Source: Flagellimonas oceanensis
GTDB lineage: Bacteria > Bacteroidota > Bacteroidia > Flavobacteriales > Flavobacteriaceae
DNA: 64,000 nt
NCBI RefSeq assembly: GCF_003992595.1
Contig: NZ_RZNA01000048.1
Coordinates: 83,537 to 147,536 of the forward strand
Direction: 5' to 3'
The translations under genes were made by a program, and so were the position numbers. The notes beneath the pieces were generated by a model. That model saw only the letters and a list, made by a program, of their open reading frames with translations, searched no databases and was not told the DNA's origin. Positions 55,704 through 64,000 of this stretch are shown here, piece after piece; position 1 is the stretch's first letter, and each line of letters starts with the position of its first letter.

Positions 55704-56945
55704 TTGAATTTAGAATTATTTATTGCCAAACGCCTTGTTACAGGGAAGGAACATAAAATTAGTATTTCCGCCCCGATAATAAAAATTGCCATTGCCGCTA
55801 TTGCCATCGGTGTGGTAATGATGCTCATTGCCATTGCTACGGGTGTTGGGCTTAAAAACAAGATACGCGAGAAGGTCGCCGCCTTTAATGGCCATATCCA
55901 AATTTCCAGTTTCGATAATAACAACTCCGAGGTTTCCCTGATGCCGATTTCCATTGATCAGGATTTTTATCCCGAATTTCAGGATGTGCAAGGTGTAAGG
56001 CATGTGCAAGGGGTGGCCACCAAAGGTGGAATTATCCGAACTGCGGATACATTTGAGGGGATGTTGGCCAAGGGAGTGGGCACCGATTACGATTGGAGCA
56101 CTTTTGAGGAATATCTGGTCGATGGCAGGATACCGGATTATAACGGAGATCTAAATGAAGAGGTGCTCATATCCAGTTTAATGGCCAATAGATTGCAGTT
56201 GAAAGTTGGCGATAGTTTCTTTTCCTTTTTCCTTCGGGATGGCGATGCGTCCAAACCACCGAACAATAGAAGGTTCGAAATAGTCGGTGTTTACGATAGT
56301 GGTTTTGAGGAATTTGATGAAACCTATGTGTTCGTGGATATCCGCCATATTCAATTGATGAACCGATGGGAAGAAAATCAAATTGGAAACTTTGAGGTGT
56401 TCATTGAAGATTTTGACCAGCTTGATGAAAAGAGCAACGAGATTTATGGAAAGACCATATCAAGTCTGGATACACAAAACATCAAAAGCAAATACTTCCG
56501 CATTTTTGAGTGGATCGGTCTTTTTGATTTTAATATCGCCTTAATCATAGGTATTATGATCATTGTTGGTGGTATCAATATGATAACAGCTTTGCTGGTC
56601 CTTATTTTGGAGCGTACCCAGATGATCGGAATTTTGAAAGCGTTGGGTTCAGCCAATTGGAGTATCCGAAAAGTATTTTTATACAATGCCGCTTATTTGA
56701 TTGCCATCGGACTTTTTTGGGGTAACTTGATTGGTTTGGGAGTCATTTTTCTTCAGGATAAGTACCGAATGTTCAAGTTTCCGAACCCAGAGGAATATTA
56801 TATAGACTACATTCCAGTACATATGGATGTGCCTACCATTTTATTGTTGAATGTAGGTGTGATGCTACTTTGTTTGTTGATGCTTTTGATTCCATCGTAC
56901 ATCATCACAAAAATTACACCGGTAAAGGCCATCCAGTTTGAATGA
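55704..56945 (+). CDS. FtsX/LolCE-type ABC transporter permease
   Basis: 413 residues. An N-terminal membrane segment (IIKIAIAAIAIGVVMMLIAIATGV) is followed by a large MacB-like periplasmic domain and three C-terminal helices (FNIALIIGIMIIVGGINMITALLVLIL; NAAYLIAIGLFWGNLIGLGVIFLQD; TILLLNVGVMLLCLLMLLIPSYII). The architecture matches lipoprotein-releasing LolC/LolE subunits. The TTG at 55704 is accepted because MNLELFIAKRLVTGKEHK fits the family and the upstream ATG (55693) is out of frame. No ATPase partner is adjacent. Confidence 0.87.
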   Translation: MNLELFIAKRLVTGKEHKISISAPIIKIAIAAIAIGVVMMLIAIATGVGLKNKIREKVAAFNGHIQISSFDNNNSEVSLMPISIDQDFYPEFQDVQGVRHVQGVATKGGIIRTADTFEGMLAKGVGTDYDWSTFEEYLVDGRIPDYNGDLNEEVLISSLMANRLQLKVGDSFFSFFLRDGDASKPPNNRRFEIVGVYDSGFEEFDETYVFVDIRHIQLMNRWEENQIGNFEVFIEDFDQLDEKSNEIYGKTISSLDTQNIKSKYFRIFEWIGLFDFNIALIIGIMIIVGGINMITALLVLILERTQMIGILKALGSANWSIRKVFLYNAAYLIAIGLFWGNLIGLGVIFLQDKYRMFKFPNPEEYYIDYIPVHMDVPTILLLNVGVMLLCLLMLLIPSYIITKITPVKAIQFE

Positions 56946-56968
56946 TCAACATAAAAATTTAAAGAAGT

Positions 56969-57745
56969 ATGGTTCAGCTCAAGAATAACAATAGCATAGT
57001 AAAGATTGATGCGGGAGAGCTGGTGGGTTACCAGGTCAACGGACATGAATTCATCCACCAAAAAGGAAGTCCGGGATGGGGCAGTGCCGATACCGAAATG
57101 TTTCCCATCATCGGGCCGGTCAATGAGGCTGATTTTCGGGTAAAGACACCCAAAGGCGATGCGATTCAAGATCAGCATGGACTTTTGCGCCAAATGGACT
57201 ACGAACTGGAGCATCAAACGGATACTTCAGCCGTTTTTGCCAAGGAATACCAATCCGGAACCGAGGTTTCCAATTCAAAATTCCCTGAAAAGTCCACGGA
57301 AGAAGCCTTGTCGTGGCCTTATGATTTTAGATTTGAAAAATCCTTTTTATTGACGGATGATAGTCTTGAAGTCCACTTCAAGGTTTCTGGAGAAGAAGAT
57401 ATGCCTTTTATGTTGGGGTATCATCCAGCTTTTAAACTGCACTCAAAATCTCCAATAATCTTGGCCCAAGGCAAGGAGATTTCATTGGATGAGGTTTTGG
57501 CCGTTGGGAGCCGAGCTTTGCAAGTCGAGGATTGTACGTCCATCATACTAAAGGACGAGAAGGAAATTACCATTGCAACCGAAGGTTTTGGCAATTTCAT
57601 GTGCTGGACAGAGGTCAGGAACATGGTTTGTATTGAGCCCATCTCTTTTTATCCCTATGCCGTGGAACAGGTGAATTTGCATCAAGGATTTCAAAAATTG
57701 AAGGATGCAGCCCAATTTAAGGTCATACTAAACCCGAAAGCATAG
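56969..57745 (+). CDS. Aldose 1-epimerase-family protein
   Basis: 258 residues, galactose-mutarotase-like beta-sandwich. It has ADTEMFPIIGPVNEADF, DQHGLLRQMDYEL with the conserved active-site His, MLGYHPAFKL with the second His, and FMCWTEVRNMVCIEPISFYPYA with the catalytic Glu. Related proteins act on aldose or hexose-6-phosphate anomers. Its stop is three bases from the convergent nuclease gene. Confidence 0.88.
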   Translation: MVQLKNNNSIVKIDAGELVGYQVNGHEFIHQKGSPGWGSADTEMFPIIGPVNEADFRVKTPKGDAIQDQHGLLRQMDYELEHQTDTSAVFAKEYQSGTEVSNSKFPEKSTEEALSWPYDFRFEKSFLLTDDSLEVHFKVSGEEDMPFMLGYHPAFKLHSKSPIILAQGKEISLDEVLAVGSRALQVEDCTSIILKDEKEITIATEGFGNFMCWTEVRNMVCIEPISFYPYAVEQVNLHQGFQKLKDAAQFKVILNPKA

Positions 57746-57748
57746 TTT

Positions 57749-59119
57749 TTAAGAAGTCAGCACTTGACTCTTGCTGTGCTTTAAAAAATATTGGGTAAGA
57801 ATACTTTCGGTTTCCACAGTGTGTTTCTGAGGGGTAATGAATGCCTCAACATCTTCAAGGGAAGATATTTCAGTGTCCGTATCTATAAAGCCAAAGCCTT
57901 TGTAAATACCATCAGCTATTAAAACCACGGCACTTTCATTTTCGACCCTGCCTTTTTCTTTGATGATCCTGACTTCGGACGACAAGATTTTCATGTGATC
58001 AATAGCTTCCTCGACCTTTTGGTTGTAATCCTCCGCAAGCTCCTCTCCTCTACAGATTCCTTCGCAGGTATTGATTTCATGATGGGAGCAGGCGGCCGTT
58101 GTTTGCTGTAGATGGCAATATTTGGGACAAAGTGAAAAACGTTTGCACACTTCTTCCAAATAGGCTCGGGATTCGGTTTGATTGTGGAACACCTTTAAAG
58201 GATTTGGAATGCCCTTGATAGTATTGTAGGCCAAGTGAATGATTCCATTGCGGTCTTCGTAGGCGATAATGGCATATTGTTTACCTGTTCTTTTTTGGGC
58301 ACGATTGTATGGTGGGAACAACTTTTTAATTTCTGCGGATTCCATCAACAGGGCGACCAATTCACTGCCCGCCAGTTTGAAGTCAATATTCACTGTTTCG
58401 CCACACATTTGGATTTCCTTGCGACTCTTATCGTAAAAGTGTCCCAGTACCCTTTTTTTAAGGTTGATGGCCTTTCCCACATAAATTATTTCCCCTTTTT
58501 GATTCATAAAATAATAGATGCCCGGTTTTTGTGGGATCTTATCAAAAACAGCTTTGGGCAAATGGGGCGGAAGGGTGGCTTCTTGACTACGGGCATTCAA
58601 AAACTTTTTGAAAACTTCTTCCGATTCAGGTTTTTCCAAGAGCTTTTCAAACAGAAGGACGGTAGCATGGGCATCTCCACGGGCGCGGTGGCGGTCAACT
58701 AAAGGGATTTCCACTGCGGAACACAATTTCCCCAAGCTGTAGGAACGAAGTCCGGGTATCAATTTACGGGATAGCCGTACCGTACAGAGTTTTTTACGGG
58801 TAAAGTCCACACCGATTTGTCGAAACTCTTCTTTGATGACACCATAATCGAAATTAACGGAGTGGGCCACAAAAACGCAGCCCTCGGTAATATTCAGGAT
58901 GTTTTGGGCAATCTCTTGAAAGGTGGGGGCATCTTGCACCATTTGATCATCGATCCCCGTAAGTCCGGTTATAAAATAAGGAATAGGGCTTTTCGGATTG
59001 ACCAAGGTGGTGAACTCCTCCACAATCTGTGCACCATCATATTTGAAAATGGAAATCTCGGTAATCTTATTGCCTTTGATTCCGTTTCCAGTGGTCTCTA
59101 TGTCTATAACTGTATACAA
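57749..59119 (-). CDS. DnaQ-like exonuclease fused to a GIY-YIG (UvrC N-terminal) nuclease
   Basis: 456 residues. The DEDDh exonuclease occupies about 1-165: Asp6-Ile-Glu8 in VIDIETTG, HSVNFDYG, and the C-terminal HRARGDAHAT. The GIY-YIG domain follows at about 205-290 (GIYYFMNQKGEIIYVGKAINLKKRV, then ELVALLMESAEIKKLFPPYN). The start is TTG at 59119: an in-frame stop codon immediately precedes it and the next ATG would destroy motif I. Such fusions occur widely and resemble Cho/UvrC plus proofreading subunit; a repair role is inferred. Confidence 0.9.
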   Translation of the reverse strand: MYTVIDIETTGNGIKGNKITEISIFKYDGAQIVEEFTTLVNPKSPIPYFITGLTGIDDQMVQDAPTFQEIAQNILNITEGCVFVAHSVNFDYGVIKEEFRQIGVDFTRKKLCTVRLSRKLIPGLRSYSLGKLCSAVEIPLVDRHRARGDAHATVLLFEKLLEKPESEEVFKKFLNARSQEATLPPHLPKAVFDKIPQKPGIYYFMNQKGEIIYVGKAINLKKRVLGHFYDKSRKEIQMCGETVNIDFKLAGSELVALLMESAEIKKLFPPYNRAQKRTGKQYAIIAYEDRNGIIHLAYNTIKGIPNPLKVFHNQTESRAYLEEVCKRFSLCPKYCHLQQTTAACSHHEINTCEGICRGEELAEDYNQKVEEAIDHMKILSSEVRIIKEKGRVENESAVVLIADGIYKGFGFIDTDTEISSLEDVEAFITPQKHTVETESILTQYFLKHSKSQVLTS

Positions 59120-59493
59120 TCAATTTTACTTGAAACATTAAAGTTAATGTTTTATGGAATTTCATCTGCAACCCACAAACTTTTGGAGCTGTCTTTTTGG
59201 GTCAAAAAATGAAGACTTTTTACCTAATTAATAAATAACTGTTTTATAACTATAAGTGTTGAAATTATACTTGTTATTCTCGAATTGATAGGATTAAATC
59301 CGTTATAAAGGGAAAATCACTGCTGATTGGTCAATATAGTATCAAAACAGGGTAATATTTCCAAAAAACTTAGTACTCAGAAGATTACATTTACAAGTGT
59401 AAATTTAACGCTTCTTAATTTTTAAATCAAATTTAAGACCTATGGAGTATAAGTTTTATGAAAGCAATTAACTAAACAAACTAAAGATGTATT
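59120..59493. other. Promoter region of the susC/susD pair, 374 bases
   Basis: AT-rich, no ORF. It contains a 16-base palindrome (59389-59404) overlapping a TACATTTA box. No further structure recognised. Confidence 0.5.
59389..59404. promoter_or_regulatory. Palindromic operator candidate upstream of susC
   Basis: ATTTACA-AG-TGTAAAT, a perfect 7-bp dyad. It overlaps the 3' half of TACATTTA (59386-59393, one mismatch to the -7 consensus), where a dimeric regulator would block or position RNA polymerase. The -33 position lacks a TTG. Confidence 0.5.
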
Positions 59494-62493
59494 ATGAAAT
59501 TGGCTAGCTTTTTATTCAAAAAATGTTTGGGAAAAAAACAGCTCTTGTTTTCCGTATTTTGCCTTTTGGTTGGACAAGTTGGATTCTCCCAACAAACAAT
59601 TACCGGTAGCGTAACGGACGAGCAGGGTGTTCCCATTGCTGGTGCTGCCGTACTGGAAAAAAACACCACTAACGGTACTGCGACCGACTTTGATGGTAAT
59701 TACGAGATCAGCACTTCACAATCCGATGCGGTACTCGTATTTTCCTATTTGGGCTTTTTGACCCAAGAGATTCCGGTTCAGGGGAATACTACGATTGATG
59801 TAGTATTGAAAGAAGATTTACAACAATTGTCCGAAGTGGTTGTGATCGGTTACGGTACCCAAAAACGAGCGGACGTGACCAGTTCCGTGGCAACCGTAAA
59901 ATCCGAAGACTTTGTGCAAGGTAACGTAAAGGATGCGGCGCAACTTATCCAAGGTAAGGTTGCCGGTCTTTCCGTTTCGGCCCCTTCGGGCGACCCCACG
60001 GAGGGAACGCAGATTAACTTAAGGGGATTTTCTTCCTTAACGGGTGGGTCCAACCCCTTGGTTTTGGTCGATGGGGTTCCTGGTAGTTTAAATACCGTTG
60101 CGCCGGAAGACATCGAATCCATCGATGTACTGAAAGATGGTTCGGCAACTGCAATATATGGTACACGTGGTACTAACGGGGTTATCATCATTACCACAAA
60201 AAAGGGTAGTGCTGATATGAAACCGACGATTGAATACAATGGATATGCATCGCTTTCCACGATTGCGGATAGATTGAATTTTCTGGACGCTGGAGAATTA
60301 AGACAAAAATTCAATGAAGGGTATACCTTTAATGGAGCCAATATCCAAGATTTTGGAGCCGATACCGATTGGGTGGACCAGATTACCCGTGATGCATATA
60401 GTCAGGTGCACAATCTTATTTTCAGGGCGGGAAACTCAACTTCCAATATGACAGCGTCCTTGAACTACAGGGATATTGAGGGGATTTTTCTAAAATCCGA
60501 TAATAAAAAACATACCGCCAGGGTAAGTGTGAACCATGCCATGTTCGATAACCGGTTGAAAGCAAATGTGGGTGTGATCTTGAGCGAACAAACCTTCAAT
60601 GCTCTGGGAGATGGGGTAAGCTTTAACCCATACATATACAGGCAGGCGCTAATAAGAAACCCTACGGAACCTGTATACAACGAAGATGGAACTTGGTACG
60701 AGAGAGATGTGTATTTCTATGACAACCCAATGGCCTATATACAGGAAACCATTGGTCAGAACAGGTACAGAAATACAAGATTCGATTTTTCCTTGAGTTA
60801 TGACTTTGGTGATCATGTTACGGTAAAAGGATTGTACACGCGTAAGGGAAATTCCAATATCAGAGGTTTTTATCAGACAAAGAATCACGTTTCCACTACC
60901 AAAAATGGCCAAGAAGGCTTTGCTTCAAGAGGCACCAATGACTATGTTGGAAACTATGGGCAGTTTACCGTGGATTACGACAATAGCTTTGGGAAACACA
61001 AGGTAACAGGTCTGGTGGGATATAATTACGAGGACAATACCACCGAAGGTTTTTGGGCAACCAACCGTCGTTTTCCAACCGATGGTTTTACCTATAATAA
61101 TCTAGGCAGTGGCCAAGGGCTCCAATTAGGGGAAGCTGGAATGGGCAGTGATAAGTATTCCGATAAACTGATAGCATTTTTCTCCCGGGTAACCTACAAC
61201 TACGACGATCGTTATCTCTTGATGGCAAGTATGCGTCGGGAAGGTTCTTCAAGATTTGGGGAAGACAATAAATGGGGTAATTTTCCAGGTGTTTCTTTGG
61301 GTTGGCGTGTGGACCAAGAATCTTTCGCGGATGACTGGGATTGGCTATCCAACCTTAAGTTCAGGACAGGATTTGGTATCACTGGAATCAATGCTGGAGC
61401 CAATTATCAAGCATTGAGTGGACTGACATATGGGGATTATTTTTTGAACAATGGACAATGGGTAAGGGAATTGGTCCCATCTCGTAATGCAAACCCAAAC
61501 CTACGTTGGGAGAAAAAAGAAGAATTTAACCTAGGATTGGATTTTGGGGTGCTCGATGGGCGCATCAACGGTTCGGTGGATTACTATAATAGGACGACAA
61601 AGGATGCACTGCTCAATTACAGTGTGCCGACACCACCCTATTTCTATGGTGAGATAGCTGCGAACGTAGCTCAGATTAAAAATACCGGTCTGGAATTTTT
61701 GTTGAATGTCACTCCTTTTCAAACGGATGACTTTGAGTGGACTGCAAACCTGACCTATTCAACGAATACAAACGAAGTGGTCTCGTTGTCCAATGGCGAA
61801 TTCCAATTGACCAACGACTTTTTTGATGAAGGGTATACAGGGGAGCCCATACAGATCAGCACGCACCGTATACAGGAGGGACAGCCCATTGGTAATTTTT
61901 ATGGATTGAAAAGTGTGGATATTACCGATGATGGCATCTGGATAATAGAAAGACCGGATGGATCCCGTGTTCCCGCCACAGAGGCCACGAACGACGATAG
62001 ACAGGTGTTGGGCAACGGGTTGCCAAAAGCTTACTATAGCTGGAACAACACGGTTAAGTATAAGAATTGGGACCTTATGGTAAACCTGAGAGGAGCTTTG
62101 GATTATCAGATATTGAACTTCTCGAGAATGTTCTACGAAAACCCAACAATCAGCTATAATACCTTGGATTCCGCTTACGATATGGTTTATGGCAAAGCAG
62201 TGTTGCAGGATGTGCAGCGATTTGTAAGCTATTATGTGGAAGATGGGGATTTTCTTAAGATAGACAATATTACATTGGGGTATACATTGCCCAAGGATGC
62301 TATCAAGTTTGCCCAGAGTTTCCGCATCTACGCATCAGGTTTGAACTTGGCTACCATAACAGGGTATAAGGGTATCGATCCGGAAGTGAATAGAAACCGG
62401 ACTCCTAACGATGGAATCGTTCCAGGTAATGACGATAGGGACAAATACCCTTCAATTAGAACATTTACACTGGGTATCAACTTTACATTCTAA
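59494..62493 (+). CDS. SusC/RagA-family TonB-dependent outer-membrane receptor
   Basis: 999 residues. Signal peptide (LLFSVFCLLVGQVGFSQ), carboxypeptidase-regulatory domain (QTITGSVTDEQGVPIAGAAV, TDFDGNYEI), the TonB-box-containing EVVVIGYGTQKRADVTSSV, the plug (AQLIQGKVAGLSV, NLRGFSSLTGGSNPLVLVDGVPG, DVLKDGSATAIYGTRGTNGVIIITTKKG) and a 22-strand-type barrel ending in TLGINFTF. It forms the transport half of a SusCD pair with the following gene, 10 bases downstream. Substrate unknown because the rest of the locus is outside the window. Confidence 0.97.
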   Translation: MKLASFLFKKCLGKKQLLFSVFCLLVGQVGFSQQTITGSVTDEQGVPIAGAAVLEKNTTNGTATDFDGNYEISTSQSDAVLVFSYLGFLTQEIPVQGNTTIDVVLKEDLQQLSEVVVIGYGTQKRADVTSSVATVKSEDFVQGNVKDAAQLIQGKVAGLSVSAPSGDPTEGTQINLRGFSSLTGGSNPLVLVDGVPGSLNTVAPEDIESIDVLKDGSATAIYGTRGTNGVIIITTKKGSADMKPTIEYNGYASLSTIADRLNFLDAGELRQKFNEGYTFNGANIQDFGADTDWVDQITRDAYSQVHNLIFRAGNSTSNMTASLNYRDIEGIFLKSDNKKHTARVSVNHAMFDNRLKANVGVILSEQTFNALGDGVSFNPYIYRQALIRNPTEPVYNEDGTWYERDVYFYDNPMAYIQETIGQNRYRNTRFDFSLSYDFGDHVTVKGLYTRKGNSNIRGFYQTKNHVSTTKNGQEGFASRGTNDYVGNYGQFTVDYDNSFGKHKVTGLVGYNYEDNTTEGFWATNRRFPTDGFTYNNLGSGQGLQLGEAGMGSDKYSDKLIAFFSRVTYNYDDRYLLMASMRREGSSRFGEDNKWGNFPGVSLGWRVDQESFADDWDWLSNLKFRTGFGITGINAGANYQALSGLTYGDYFLNNGQWVRELVPSRNANPNLRWEKKEEFNLGLDFGVLDGRINGSVDYYNRTTKDALLNYSVPTPPYFYGEIAANVAQIKNTGLEFLLNVTPFQTDDFEWTANLTYSTNTNEVVSLSNGEFQLTNDFFDEGYTGEPIQISTHRIQEGQPIGNFYGLKSVDITDDGIWIIERPDGSRVPATEATNDDRQVLGNGLPKAYYSWNNTVKYKNWDLMVNLRGALDYQILNFSRMFYENPTISYNTLDSAYDMVYGKAVLQDVQRFVSYYVEDGDFLKIDNITLGYTLPKDAIKFAQSFRIYASGLNLATITGYKGIDPEVNRNRTPNDGIVPGNDDRDKYPSIRTFTLGINFTF

Positions 62494-62503
62494 AAAAAAG
62501 ATT

Positions 62504-64000
62504 ATGAAAAATATATTGAACAAAGTGATTTCACTTAGACCAAAAATTTTAACGATCGTAGCAGGTTTATTGCTCTTGCCCATAGCTTGCACGGATTTGG
62601 AAGAGGAAGTGTTCTCTGAAGTGACAGAATCCTCCTTTACACCCTCGGAATCGGATATCATTTCCGTAATGGCATCCGCTTACACACCCATGCGGTTTGT
62701 AATGGGATGGCAAGGATATTTTGATGTGCAGGAAGAACCCGGAGATATGTTCGTGACACCTACAAGACCTAACGGATGGGATGATGGAGGTACATATAAA
62801 AGAATGCACTTTCATGAATGGACAGAGACCCAATGGCAACCAAGAAACACATGGATTACCTGTTTCAATGGAATCAATAGTGCCAATAGGGTGATTCTAC
62901 AAGTTGAGTCGGGAGAATTACCGGTAAGCGATGAGCAAGCATCTGCTATCATTGCAGAAATGAGGGCCTTGAGGGCATTGTATTATTCCATGTTGGTGGA
63001 CACCCATGGCAACGTGCCCATTATAGCAAGCTATAGTGATGAACTTCCGGTCCAGAGCCCACGTGCCGAAGTGTACAACTTTATCGTTTCTGAGCTTACA
63101 GCGGTTATACCCAACCTTACCGAGGTCGTAGATCAATCAACCTATGGTCGCATGACCAAGTGGGCGGCCTACCATGTTTTGGCCCGGGTGTACCTAAATG
63201 CTGAAGTTTATACGGGAACCGCTCAATGGGACAAGGTTATTGAAGCATGTGATGAGATTATCGGCAGTGGGGCATTTGAATTGTCCTCCAATTATTCAGA
63301 TATCTTCAGTACGGAGAACCAAGGAAATCCAGAAATGGTGTTCGCGATCCCTTACGATCAAATATTTGCTGGAGATTGGAGCGCCCATATGAAAATGCTT
63401 TTGCCAGATCATCGATTGGTTTTTGATATGCAGGCTCAACCATGGGGAGGGTCTAGCTGTAACCCACAATTTATAGATAGTTATGACCCCAATGATAAGC
63501 GTTTGTCCGATACCTGGTTGATGGGAGATCAATTGAACGCTTCCGATGGCAGTGTGGTAATGACCTTGAGAAAGGAAATGCCAAGTATATACGATTGTGA
63601 TTTTACAGATGGCTTTAGATGTGGTAAGTATGAAATAGAATCAGGGGCCACAGGAGGACTGAGCGTTGACTTTCCGTTCTTGAGATATACGGATGTATTG
63701 ATGATGAAAGCCGAAGCGCTTCTTAGGACCAATAATAGTGATGATGCTGCGACCATAGTGACACAAATCCGTATGCGTTCCTTTGAAAACCCAGCAGAAG
63801 CAACTGTTACGGGTGCTGAGCTTGAAGGCGATACAACGGTGGAATACGGAACATTGGCCGAAGACGGCACCATTGATGATCCAGGGGACCAATCTTCAGT
63901 GCCCTATGGGCGCTTTTTGGACGAACTGGGATGGGAGTTTGCAGCAGAGGCAAGAAGAAGGTCTGATATGATTCGATTCGGTGTGTACCAGACCAAAAGT
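62504..64000 (+). CDS. SusD/RagB-family lipoprotein (3' end outside window)
   Basis: 499 codons present, open to the window edge. Lipoprotein signal with LPIAC (lipidated Cys at 29); tetratricopeptide-like helices (EMRALRALYYSMLVDTHGNVPI, MTKWAAYHVLARVYLNAEVYTG) and the C-terminal SusD signature LGWEFAAEARRRSDMIRFG. It caps the SusC barrel and selects the ligand. The ATG at 62504 is 10 bases after the susC stop, so the pair is co-transcribed. Confidence 0.95.
   Translation, partial: MKNILNKVISLRPKILTIVAGLLLLPIACTDLEEEVFSEVTESSFTPSESDIISVMASAYTPMRFVMGWQGYFDVQEEPGDMFVTPTRPNGWDDGGTYKRMHFHEWTETQWQPRNTWITCFNGINSANRVILQVESGELPVSDEQASAIIAEMRALRALYYSMLVDTHGNVPIIASYSDELPVQSPRAEVYNFIVSELTAVIPNLTEVVDQSTYGRMTKWAAYHVLARVYLNAEVYTGTAQWDKVIEACDEIIGSGAFELSSNYSDIFSTENQGNPEMVFAIPYDQIFAGDWSAHMKMLLPDHRLVFDMQAQPWGGSSCNPQFIDSYDPNDKRLSDTWLMGDQLNASDGSVVMTLRKEMPSIYDCDFTDGFRCGKYEIESGATGGLSVDFPFLRYTDVLMMKAEALLRTNNSDDAATIVTQIRMRSFENPAEATVTGAELEGDTTVEYGTLAEDGTIDDPGDQSSVPYGRFLDELGWEFAAEARRRSDMIRFGVYQTKS

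Overview
The window looks like a chromosomal segment of a marine-type member of Flavobacteriaceae (Bacteroidota). The evidence is the combination of SusC/SusD pairs, a type IX secretion C-terminal domain, FecI/FecR/TonB-receptor signalling, promoters of the Bacteroidota form TTTG-N19-TAnnTTTG, A-rich rather than Shine-Dalgarno leaders, and the gene order rplQ-carA-eno followed by gltA. The species cannot be named from sequence alone. I see no rRNA, tRNA, insertion sequence, prophage or CRISPR array.

Region 1 (1-255) is the 5' end of a leftward susC-like gene cut by the window edge. Region 2 (781-17834) is one continuous str-S10-spc-alpha superoperon: rpsL, rpsG, fusA, rpsJ, then rplC to rplQ, with secY, infA and rpoA. 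tuf, adk and map are absent from it. Four short genes had starts corrected or were added by hand (rplD, rpmC, rplX; rpmD and rpmJ are under 60 codons). Its non-coding joints are unusually structured: a 5' hairpin at the mRNA start, a multi-hairpin block ending in an intrinsic terminator between rpsJ and rplC, a cloverleaf-like candidate S4 leader before rpsD, and a hairpin before rplQ. Region 3 (17930-23516) holds central metabolism: carA, eno, glycogen synthase and citrate synthase, mostly closed by clear rho-independent terminators.

Region 4 (23590-32860) is mixed: a small secreted protein, two tandem guanidino-group enzymes (a DDAH/arginine deiminase-like protein and CtlX), a Pr6Pr membrane protein, a secreted carboxypeptidase-regulatory-domain protein, an SDR/DUF2867 protein with a small partner, and argS. 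Long inverted-repeat elements starting GTCATTTCGA sit 3' of several genes here and again near 54.3 kb. Region 5 (33037-39873) is the most distinctive accessory block: a leftward ECF sigma - FecR - STN-domain TonB receptor cassette flanked by a betagamma-crystallin-like lipoprotein and by an Asp-rich lipoprotein built from two kinds of tandem repeat.

Region 6 (39980-59119) carries ffh and folD separated by a heptanucleotide tandem repeat, a 51-residue lipoprotein, a DUF2306 membrane protein, a five-gene leftward run led by a HerA-like ATPase, an exported RidA, a C-type-lectin-like T9SS cargo, queE, a lipoprotein zinc protease, a SAM methyltransferase facing a YkgJ-type protein and a sterol-desaturase-family enzyme, a NamZ-type muramidase divergent by 3 bp from a LolC/E-type permease, an aldose epimerase and a DnaQ/GIY-YIG nuclease. 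Region 7 (59494-64000) is a SusC/SusD pair with a 16-bp palindrome in its promoter region; susD runs off the window, so the glycan target cannot be judged.

Functional names rest on motif recognition by eye; no database search was run. Promoters, leaders and repeats were found by reading for consensus and complementarity and are predictions.
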